From assembly GCA_903930165.1 (NCBI GenBank), contig CAIYXO010000403.1:1-8018 (forward strand): a DNA stretch of 8,018 nt, written 5' to 3'. Below, in pieces: positions 1 through 6,167 of this stretch. Made by a program: the position numbers and the translations under genes. The first letter of the stretch is position 1; each line of letters starts with the position of its first letter. The DNA is from an uncultured Verrucomicrobiota bacterium (GTDB taxonomy: Bacteria; Verrucomicrobiota; Verrucomicrobiia; Limisphaerales; UBA9464). The notes beneath the pieces are model-generated. The model worked only from the letters and a program-made list of their open reading frames with translations, was not told where the DNA came from and did no database searches.

Positions 1-2014
1 CCCTCAGGGTGGCCACGCCGAACTCCATCGGCGTGCGGACCTTGGAAGAGGCGGTGAGGGAGGAACGGAAGAGTTCGGAACCGAGGATCACCCGCAGCAC
101 CTCGCGGATCTGTCCCTTGGGTCCGCTGTTCCGCGGCGTCTCCCACGCAATCATGCATGCGTGCACCAAATCCTCCTCCGGCGTGTGAATCTCGTCGCCG
201 AAGTCGTAGCCGTGATGGAAGTCGTCGTGCACCAGCAACCGACACAGCTTCACCGAGAGGTATTCCTGCGTGAAGGGCTGGTCGGCCATGTGGGCCAGCA
301 CGCGGTAACCATCCTGGATGTTGTTGGTGCCGCTTCCATGGGCGAGTTGCAAACCGTAGCTCCGACCGGCCCAAGGCGCGCCGAACCGGGCGGGTACCGT
401 CTTCGGGGCGTTGGTGAGGATGATCCCGTTGGTGCCCTTCTCGTGGAAGATCCACTTCACCCTCGGATCGTGGCGTTCCGTGCGGTAGCGGAAGGCCCAT
501 TGGCCGACGAGGTTGGTCAGGCTGTTGCGCGCGGTGGCGTTGGTCAGGGAACCGTCGATGTAACGGGTGGTCCGGACGGCGAAGGGATTGGAGACCTGGT
601 TCGTGTCCAGGTAGTCGACGGTCCATCCGGTCCAAGCCCGGGAAATCTGCACGATGTCTCCCTGATCGTAGCCGTTGTCCACGCCGAACGCGAAGAGTTC
701 GCACAGTTCCCGGGCGTAGTTCTCGTTGGCGATCCGGTTGGTCCGCGTCGCGGTGCTGACATCCCCACGGGAACCTACCGTGTCGAGATAGATGATCATG
801 GCCGGGCTTTCGGCCGAGATCCGGAGCAGGTCGTGGAAGGTGCAGCGAGGATTCAGGAGCGCCGTCCGCCAGGCGAGGTTCTCGCGGAACTCCAGCTTGG
901 CCGCCTCGCCGGGAGCCAGTTCGGAGGGCAGCCCGTTGTTGTCGAGGTAGTCGGAGGTCTTGCTGAACTGGGTGACGAAGTGGTTCTCCAGGAACTGGCG
1001 GACGACCTCCGCCAACTGCCGTCGGGATTGGATGGCGTGGAGGAGATGCCAAGAGCGGAGCGCGCCGATTCCGCCGGCGCCCAGGACCGGGGAGGAAAGG
1101 CTCCTGAAGAAGGGTGCCGGGGACTCGATGCCACCGCTCAGCGGTGTCGTGACCGAGACACCGCTGCCCGACAGCCGGACCACCAGCCTGCTGTCTTCGC
1201 TGCCGGTCAGGTACCAGAAGCTCAGGGTGTACGTCTGGGCGGCACTCAGTGCTGGCAAGACGTCCTGGTAGACGGAGTCGGTACCGGTCGATCCCGCCGC
1301 GAGCATCTCCACGTGGAACGCAGCCTGGCCGGAATGGACGAAGTCGGCGGTCCTGGCGGAGTTGGTCGTGTTGGCGGTGAGACGCCAGTTGGAGGTGCCG
1401 AGCGGCGACTCGAAGTCCCCGTTTGCCAGAAGATTGGTCGCGGTGCCGTTGTCCACGGAACCGGCCACCAGCCGGAAGTCGTCCAGATAGGCGTCCCCGG
1501 GACCGTCGAGGTAGAGATACAGTCTCGAGGAGGATCCGTTGCCGGTCACGGTCACCTTCCGCCACACGGGACCGTTGTCAGGAGGCTGGTCCAACTCCTC
1601 CTCGATTCCGTCCGGGGCCAACTGTTCCTCGATGTATGCCGCAGTCCCGATCCGGCGAATGCGATCCAGCTCGTCGGGAGTCGGTCCGTAGGCGATCCGG
1701 TTCAGGAGCGCTCCCGCCAGGACGGCCTCGGGAGACATGGGGGTGGCCTCGACCTGGTAGAATCCGGTGGGGCCGACGACGGCGTTGGTCCCGTTCCAGA
1801 CGTTTCCGGTCAGGGTTCCCGCGGCGATTGCGGGGGCTCCACCGGGGCTTTCGGAATGTCGGATCCGGTACTCCTCAATCGAAGGAGCGTATTGGAACCG
1901 CAATTCAGGTCGGTTGTTGGTGACGCCGAACGACTGGATGTCAGGTGTGATCCGCTGGGCGGAGACGGCAATGACACCAATCAGGGTCGACGAGAGGATC
2001 CGGAAAAGATGCAT
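1..2014 (-). CDS. Exported DUF1800 protein with an inserted carbohydrate-binding-like beta-sandwich (3' end outside window)
   Basis: The minus strand is open from ATG 2014-2012 to the left edge: 671 residues, no stop reached. The start gives a compact Sec signal peptide (MHLFRILSS, a hydrophobic stretch, AVSA just before Q20). Residues 25-92 look like a small Ig/FN3-like domain. Residues 97-135 (LLNRIAYGPTPDELDRI, then YIEEQLAP) match the N-terminal helix of DUF1800. The rest of DUF1800 resumes near residue 318: RRQLAEVVRQFLENHF (331-346), NENYAREL (430-437), the DIVQISRAWTGWT stretch (453-465), HDPRVK (515-520), REVLRVILGSELF (637-649) and TPMEF (661-665). Between the two DUF1800 parts, residues 150-292 resemble CenC-type (CBM_4_9) sandwiches: LYLYLDGPGDAYLDDFRLVAG, then NLLANGDFE and YTLSFWYLTG. 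The molecular function of DUF1800 is unknown. The family is typically exported and often encoded beside DUF1501 proteins. There is no Shine-Dalgarno sequence. An in-frame ATG at 2188 would add 58 residues, but it would bury the signal peptide and the added codons have weaker GC3, so it was not chosen. Family call is confident; role is not known. Confidence 0.9.
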   Translation of the reverse strand, partial: MHLFRILSSTLIGVIAVSAQRITPDIQSFGVTNNRPELRFQYAPSIEEYRIRHSESPGGAPAIAAGTLTGNVWNGTNAVVGPTGFYQVEATPMSPEAVLAGALLNRIAYGPTPDELDRIRRIGTAAYIEEQLAPDGIEEELDQPPDNGPVWRKVTVTGNGSSSRLYLYLDGPGDAYLDDFRLVAGSVDNGTATNLLANGDFESPLGTSNWRLTANTTNSARTADFVHSGQAAFHVEMLAAGSTGTDSVYQDVLPALSAAQTYTLSFWYLTGSEDSRLVVRLSGSGVSVTTPLSGGIESPAPFFRSLSSPVLGAGGIGALRSWHLLHAIQSRRQLAEVVRQFLENHFVTQFSKTSDYLDNNGLPSELAPGEAAKLEFRENLAWRTALLNPRCTFHDLLRISAESPAMIIYLDTVGSRGDVSTATRTNRIANENYARELCELFAFGVDNGYDQGDIVQISRAWTGWTVDYLDTNQVSNPFAVRTTRYIDGSLTNATARNSLTNLVGQWAFRYRTERHDPRVKWIFHEKGTNGIILTNAPKTVPARFGAPWAGRSYGLQLAHGSGTNNIQDGYRVLAHMADQPFTQEYLSVKLCRLLVHDDFHHGYDFGDEIHTPEEDLVHACMIAWETPRNSGPKGQIREVLRVILGSELFRSSLTASSKVRTPMEFGVATLR

Positions 2015-2055
2015 CTTGTAATAGACGGAGCGCGCTACCGGATACGGCCCCCGCA

Positions 2056-2108
2056 GCAGAAACAGGACCGCCACCACTGGAACCGTCCACGAAACAGGCC
2101 GTTTCTGC
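2056..2108 (-). promoter_or_regulatory. Two competing inverted repeats upstream of the DUF1800 gene
   Basis: GCAGAAAC at 2056-2063 is an exact inverted match to GTTTCTGC at 2101-2108 (8 bp arms, 37-base loop). The same right-hand segment (2101-2105) can instead pair with GAAAC at 2091-2095 across a 5-base loop. In a minus-strand transcript these are mutually exclusive stems, about 40-95 bases before the start codon. That geometry is compatible with a leader-RNA switch, but the stems are short and no known riboswitch motif was recognised. Treat as weak. Confidence 0.25.
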
Positions 2109-2343
2109 ACCACAGTTTTTGCCTTAGAGGCGATGCCCGTCTGAAGGCCCAGCCTCCGGTTGTCGCCTGTTTCCAAGCGATCCTCCATGGGCACATCGGG
2201 TTGCGCAGGGTAGGGCCGTCGGATTCGTTCCGATGTCGTTTCCGAGCGCCCGGATGGCCGGGACGATGGGACGTCGACGGGCGCATCCGGATCCCAACGA
2301 CTGGTTTCCAAGGCACCAAGGAAACAGGCGCGGTTTCCAAGCG
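2059..2343. repeat. Cluster of short GTTTCC / GAAACAGG elements
   Basis: The nonamer GTTTCCAAG occurs at 2169-2177, 2304-2312 and 2333-2341, and a one-mismatch copy, GTTTCCGAG, at 2238-2246. The octamer GAAACAGG occurs at 2059-2066, 2091-2098 and 2321-2328, and inverted at 2166-2173. Successive GTTTC copies at 2101, 2169, 2238 and 2304 are 68, 69 and 66 bases apart, but the sequence between them is not clearly repeated. The cluster is confined to the noncoding gap before the DUF1800 gene. It could be a regulator-binding array or a decayed repeat. The repeats are seen directly; any function is inference. Confidence 0.55.
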
Positions 2344-2375
2344 GACGCGCGTGGAATCCGCGCGCCGGTCGCACT

Positions 2376-5300
2376 TCATCGTGTGAAGGCCGGAGCCGAT
2401 CGTTGCTGGAAATCTCCAAAGTTCCCCGAGCGGTGGCCCGTGGCCCGGATGCGGAAGACCTTGTGCCCTTCCGGGAGGTCGGAGATCGCTACGGAGCCTC
2501 CGCCGACGCCGGGTTCCACCGAAAGCAATCGCTTCCAGTGCGAGGCGTCCATGGATGTCGCGCAATCCACGACATGGCCGGCGTCGGCATCGGTCGACGG
2601 TTTCCAATCGAAGCGCACCGTGCGGTCGGTCATTCGGACTTGGAAGTCATCGGGAGGCCTGACCGCGGATTCGAGCAAAGTCGGGTCGCCGAGCAGGAAT
2701 GCCAGCCGCGCGTTGACCCTTCCATGATGCTCGGCGGAATCCGTCAGCAAGGCGTGCAGCGGGGCGCCGGCATGCACCCGGTCGGAGATCCAAGGGAGGA
2801 AGCCCGCGGCGCAGCCGGCGACCAGCACCGAGTCCCGCGAGGCGAGGCAGGTGCGCAGGACATCTTCGCCGTATCCGGAAAACCACTGGGCCTGGAAGGA
2901 TCCGAAGCTGAACAGGAAAGCGGCCCTGGGAACATCACCTTCCCTCTGCCAGGCGATGTTGCGGGAAAAATGGGAATGGCCCGGTCGGGCGGCACCCGGG
3001 GCGCCGATCACTCCGAAGTGGGAGTAGTCGGTATGGAATCCCCAACGGACGGGGCGTCCCGGCAGGAACAGGTCGTCCAACGGTGCGGTCGTTTCCCTGC
3101 GGGAGGGCAGTCCCAGTCTCCGGGAAAGCCTCCCCACGTTCTGTTCGACGAGTGGCGCCAAGGCGCCGGCGTAGCCGTCCACGGACGGCTCGAATCGGAG
3201 GATGCCACGTCGGAATCGGTGGATCTTCCCGAAGTACCGCTGGAGCAGGGCGATTTCGATCGAGCCAGCATCCTTGGGCACTCCGGGGATCCCCGCATGG
3301 GGCTCGTCGAAGTTGTTGAGCCGCGCGAAGTCGATCCTTCCGACGGGAACCTCGATCTCCGCAGCCTTGCCCAAGGCCTCGGCGGGCAGCTCGTTCTGGT
3401 CCATCCGGCCGTCACCCGCCACGTTTCCGATCGTGCAGAACGTGCACTGGCTCTTCGGACAATCCGGGCAGCCGGAAACGTGGTTCGTGACGTCGCTCCA
3501 ACCGTCGGTCATGTCGCCGTAGAACAGGTCCGCATTCCATGCTCCCAGATGTTGGCCGGACGGGTCCTTGCACTCCCGGTGTCCATCCTCCGCCGCCCAG
3601 CCCGAGTACGGGACCGTGACATGTCCGATCAACACCACCACGTTGGTGCGCCCCCGATTGGATTCGTATTCCCGCCGGATGAGGTCCTTGGTGGCGAGCA
3701 GGTTTCTCCGGTTCTCGGGAAGCGCCTTGGCGTCGTAGTCGGAGCACGTCCAGTCGCCGGCCACCCAGTCCACGTTCCGCGGGACCTCATGGCGGACCAC
3801 CTCCCAGCCGTCGGCGATGAGATCCCTCCGGTATCCCTCCAGTTCCGGACGCAGGCGCGAAGCCACCTCGCGGTCCACGATCAGGATGGCGCGTCCGCGA
3901 TCCTCCGGCGGAGGACTGCCGAACGCAGCCACGCACCGGACAGCCGGCATCGACCCCCTCGGAATCCGGTATCGGTAGGTGCGGCCCCGGATCGCGGTCG
4001 TGTCGAGGAACTCGCCGCTGCGACCGTCCGCCCGTAGGCGCGTCCACGGACCGGGGGAAGGGAGGATTTCCTGTCTTTCCACGGCATATTCCGCGCCGGT
4101 CATCCAGTCGCCGATCCAGTTGCGATGGAAACGGAGCCGGATGCCGTCCGGCTCCGGAGAGATCACGATGCGGTCGATCTCGTCCTGGGAATCCCGCGGT
4201 TGGCCGGAAACGAGATGGTTCCTGATCACGACACGATCCAAACGGCCCTGCGCCGGCAGGCCTCCGGCGATGCGGTTCCCGATCGCGACCACCGGTTCCG
4301 GAGTCGCGGGGAAGGCCCATTTCGGGGACTGCTTCGGGACCGGGTCGAAGTCGGACTCCCGCAGCGGGATCTCGAGGGTCCAATTGGTGCGGCCTTCGAA
4401 GCCTCCGTTTTCCGTGGGGGAACGGGGAAGGGGACGCTGGATGGTGCGCTCGGAATACAGGTCGCAACGGGTGATCCACAACTGCCTGCCGGTCGGATCG
4501 ATGGAAACGCGAAGCGTGCCTGAGTCGAAGAGCACGCATTCCGCGCCCGGCGCATCCTCACGTCGGCCGTGGTACCACGACGGCGAATAGTCGAGGCGGA
4601 CCGATCCGTGGGAGGACGGGAAATTGGTGGCGGGGCCTGTCGGGGACTTCCAGACCCGCGGATAGAGGAGCACCTGTTCCGCCCGGCTGAACTCCGCCGC
4701 GGTCCGGTCGAAAGACTGGACCCGGTTCGCACTCCCTCCAGCAACCGGTCGGCAGCCTACCTCGGTGGCGAAATCCTCGGAGTCGAAGCCGAGGACCGCA
4801 AGGACCGCAGGCGAGGAGGAAGCCGGGTCGCCGGGATCGGTGCCGGACGACAACTCCTGGTCGTCCGAGACCCCGTCGCCGTCCGAATCCTTGGTTCCCC
4901 CGTACTGGCGGGTCTTCGGCGCGGTCTGGGATTCGGTCCGGATGCGGGCCGTCCCCGAAAGGACCACCTGCCTTGGCAGTCCGCCGACAACCGCACCCGG
5001 ACCGAGGGTCAGGGTGGCGTCGGTGACTCGGGTTCCGTGGGTGAGGTGGTCGACCGGCCAGTGGTGGAATCCCAGCTTGGTCCTGGGACCGCCCATGACC
5101 TCGGGCAGGTCCTCGTCGCGGATGGGTCGTTTTTGCAGGAAGACGTTGGTGGCCACCTCGGTGGGCAGCGGTACCGGAGGATGCACCGTCATGCCTGGAA
5201 GTTGGGCCGCCAACTCGGCCTCCAGCAGGGCGTGGCCGTTGCCGGCCCGGGCCCGTCGGCTGCCCAAGGGCAGATACAGGGAACCGAAGACGGACTGGAA

Positions 5301-6020
5301 GGTGTTGGTCCAGGGAGTCTGGAGCACCAGATTGAGTGTCCCTTCGGCCTTCGGTTCAAGAAACCCGGAGGTGTCGGCGACCTGGGAGACGATCGAGCGG
5401 AGCCACTGGACCTCGGATCGCACCGGGCCACGGTTCAGGGCTTGCGCGGCGGCGATGGTCGCCTGTTGCACATCGCATCGGGAATCGACCAGTCCGGAGA
5501 AGACCTCGCCGCCCTGGAAGAAGAGCGCGTTGCGGAGCCGGATGCGGCTCTGGTCGGCCTGGATGCCGCTTCGGCACCCGATCCATTGGACATGCCACAA
5601 CGAAAGGTCCGGATGGCCGTGGACGTGCAGGGCGTTCGGCAGGTCCTGGAAGGAGAGGTTGTCCAGGCGCAGCGGCGGGGAGTCCTTGGTTCCGAGGATC
5701 TCGAGGGCGGGAAGGCCCACATTGGGTCCCGTTGCTGTCCCCGGTCCGCCGACGAACCGCACGGGGCGATACGGTTCGGCGCGCCAATCGATGCGGGTTG
5801 CAGTCGGGATCGCCAGGCCGCCACCGGGATCGATGCGGATCACCGCGTCGGGTTCGAAGACGACGGTCCCGGTCAGCTCGAGGCGCCGGGAGACCACGTT
5901 GGTCGCATCGGACCGGAAAACCGCACGCACGCCCGAGTCGATGGCCCTTTCCAAGGCGGCGACCGGCGAAACCCCGAGCAGGAGCCATCCGAGAACGGAT
6001 CGTAGAGTTGCCTTCATCAT
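2376..6020 (-). CDS. Large exported mosaic protein: beta-helix, TSP3 repeat, LamG-like domain, degenerate gingipain/caspase-like C-terminal region
   Basis: From ATG 6020 to TGA 2378-2376 this encodes 1214 residues. The start was chosen because MMKATLRSVLGWLLLGVSPVAA is a clear Sec signal peptide; an upstream ATG at 6158 only adds a hydrophilic 46-residue leader. Domains, in order. Residues 45-240: a right-handed beta-helix-like stretch, followed by GSRRARAGNGHALLEAEL (253-270), similar to beta-helix ends in verrucomicrobial surface proteins. Residues 377-396: a TSP3-type calcium repeat, DSDGDGVSDDQE. Residues 405-600: a LamG/concanavalin-like sandwich (GSVRLDYSPSW; SIDPTGRQLWI). Residues 613-690: an FN3-like module. 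Residues 708-1120: a caspase/gingipain (C25)-like region with AILIVD (710-715), GHVTVPYSG (799-807), GAWNADLFYGD (826-836), GDGRMD (869-874), VGRID (893-897) and GDPTL (1111-1115). Residues 1122-1214: a final Ig/FN3-like module. Where C25 peptidases have the nucleophile Cys I see SFGSF (1038-1042), and no His-Gly pair is clear, so proteolytic activity is doubtful. Residues 851-862 form a CxxC-x4-CxxC insert. Likely a surface or secreted binding protein; substrate unknown. Confidence 0.85.
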   Translation of the reverse strand: MMKATLRSVLGWLLLGVSPVAALERAIDSGVRAVFRSDATNVVSRRLELTGTVVFEPDAVIRIDPGGGLAIPTATRIDWRAEPYRPVRFVGGPGTATGPNVGLPALEILGTKDSPPLRLDNLSFQDLPNALHVHGHPDLSLWHVQWIGCRSGIQADQSRIRLRNALFFQGGEVFSGLVDSRCDVQQATIAAAQALNRGPVRSEVQWLRSIVSQVADTSGFLEPKAEGTLNLVLQTPWTNTFQSVFGSLYLPLGSRRARAGNGHALLEAELAAQLPGMTVHPPVPLPTEVATNVFLQKRPIRDEDLPEVMGGPRTKLGFHHWPVDHLTHGTRVTDATLTLGPGAVVGGLPRQVVLSGTARIRTESQTAPKTRQYGGTKDSDGDGVSDDQELSSGTDPGDPASSSPAVLAVLGFDSEDFATEVGCRPVAGGSANRVQSFDRTAAEFSRAEQVLLYPRVWKSPTGPATNFPSSHGSVRLDYSPSWYHGRREDAPGAECVLFDSGTLRVSIDPTGRQLWITRCDLYSERTIQRPLPRSPTENGGFEGRTNWTLEIPLRESDFDPVPKQSPKWAFPATPEPVVAIGNRIAGGLPAQGRLDRVVIRNHLVSGQPRDSQDEIDRIVISPEPDGIRLRFHRNWIGDWMTGAEYAVERQEILPSPGPWTRLRADGRSGEFLDTTAIRGRTYRYRIPRGSMPAVRCVAAFGSPPPEDRGRAILIVDREVASRLRPELEGYRRDLIADGWEVVRHEVPRNVDWVAGDWTCSDYDAKALPENRRNLLATKDLIRREYESNRGRTNVVVLIGHVTVPYSGWAAEDGHRECKDPSGQHLGAWNADLFYGDMTDGWSDVTNHVSGCPDCPKSQCTFCTIGNVAGDGRMDQNELPAEALGKAAEIEVPVGRIDFARLNNFDEPHAGIPGVPKDAGSIEIALLQRYFGKIHRFRRGILRFEPSVDGYAGALAPLVEQNVGRLSRRLGLPSRRETTAPLDDLFLPGRPVRWGFHTDYSHFGVIGAPGAARPGHSHFSRNIAWQREGDVPRAAFLFSFGSFQAQWFSGYGEDVLRTCLASRDSVLVAGCAAGFLPWISDRVHAGAPLHALLTDSAEHHGRVNARLAFLLGDPTLLESAVRPPDDFQVRMTDRTVRFDWKPSTDADAGHVVDCATSMDASHWKRLLSVEPGVGGGSVAISDLPEGHKVFRIRATGHRSGNFGDFQQRSAPAFTR

Positions 6021-6124
6021 GGAACTACCGGCTTGGGTGAGGCTCGACGATTGGGCGGCGTGAGCAAGGAATCGGCGGCCGAACCGCGAGATTCTTGGAG
6101 GCAGCCGGCCCTCGGGCTTGACGT

Positions 6125-6130
6125 AGGAGA
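6125..6130 (+). promoter_or_regulatory. Shine-Dalgarno-like AGGAGA supporting an alternative oxidoreductase start
   Basis: AGGAG lies 5 bases before the in-frame ATG at 6135-6137, good ribosome-binding spacing, whereas the ATG at 6168 has none. Starting at 6135 would place 11 extra residues (MPDELVRHDPS) before the Tat region. That is an acidic n-region, unusual for a signal peptide, and the other starts in this window do not depend on Shine-Dalgarno sequences. The start is therefore left open. Confidence 0.35.
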
Positions 6131-6140
6131 ATGAATGCCG

Positions 6141-6156
6141 GACGAACTGGTTCGTC
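6141..6156. promoter_or_regulatory. 16-base perfect palindrome, possible operator
   Basis: GACGAAC at 6141-6147 and GTTCGTC at 6150-6156 are exact inverted repeats around a 2-base centre. It ends 11 bases before the preferred oxidoreductase ATG (6168). The shape and position fit a dimeric repressor site, or a small hairpin in the leader. If the alternative ATG at 6135 is the true start, the palindrome would lie inside the coding region. No regulator is encoded in the window. Confidence 0.35.
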
Positions 6157-6167
6157 ACGATCCCTCA

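Larger units (their letters stand above)
2015..2375. other. 361-base intergenic region without a convincing gene
   Basis: The region lies between two minus-strand genes, downstream of the mosaic-protein stop and upstream of the DUF1800 start. Open frames cross it on both strands, but none has family-like protein sequence or its own plausible start. No sigma-70-like promoter could be supported. It does hold a repeated GTTTCC/GGAAAC element and two inverted repeats, described separately. No hairpin followed by a T-run was found after the mosaic-protein stop on the minus strand, so read-through into the DUF1800 gene is possible. Confidence 0.7.
6021..6167. promoter_or_regulatory. Divergent intergenic region between the mosaic-protein and oxidoreductase genes
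   Basis: This 147-base gap must hold the start signals for both the leftward mosaic-protein gene and the rightward oxidoreductase gene, since the two are transcribed away from each other. A TTGACG hexamer at 6118-6123 has no good -10 partner at normal spacing, so no promoter is assigned. A perfect short palindrome sits at its right end. Confidence 0.5.

Noticed and set aside
2015..2188. N-terminal extension of the DUF1800 protein to the ATG at 2188
   Set aside because: The frame is open and includes a hydrophobic stretch, but the signal peptide at 2014 is typical and the added codons show weaker GC3 bias. Not excluded outright.
2304..2325. Terminator after the mosaic-protein gene (GTTTCC / GGAAAC, 10-base loop)
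   Set aside because: The stem is only 6 bp and no T-run follows on the minus strand.
2059..2343. CRISPR array, because GTTTCC and GAAAC ends recall CRISPR repeats
   Set aside because: The shared words are only 8-11 bases, orientation is mixed, no repeats of 23 bases or more are present, and there are no cas genes.
161..2386. 741-codon open frame on the plus strand opposite the DUF1800 gene
   Set aside because: Its translation is low-complexity and matches no family, whereas the minus strand encodes clear DUF1800 motifs. Long antisense frames are expected from high-GC codon bias.
2403..6063. Several long plus-strand frames opposite the mosaic-protein gene (for example 2403-4037, 4569-6005, 4765-6063)
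   Set aside because: No recognisable domains or signal peptides; they overlap each other and the well-supported minus-strand gene.
6118..6146. Sigma-70-like promoter from TTGACG at 6118-6123
   Set aside because: No TATAAT-like hexamer occurs 16-18 bases downstream.
6021..6158. N-terminal extension of the mosaic protein to the ATG at 6158
   Set aside because: It would put a 46-residue hydrophilic leader before a good Sec signal peptide and overlap most of the divergent promoter region.
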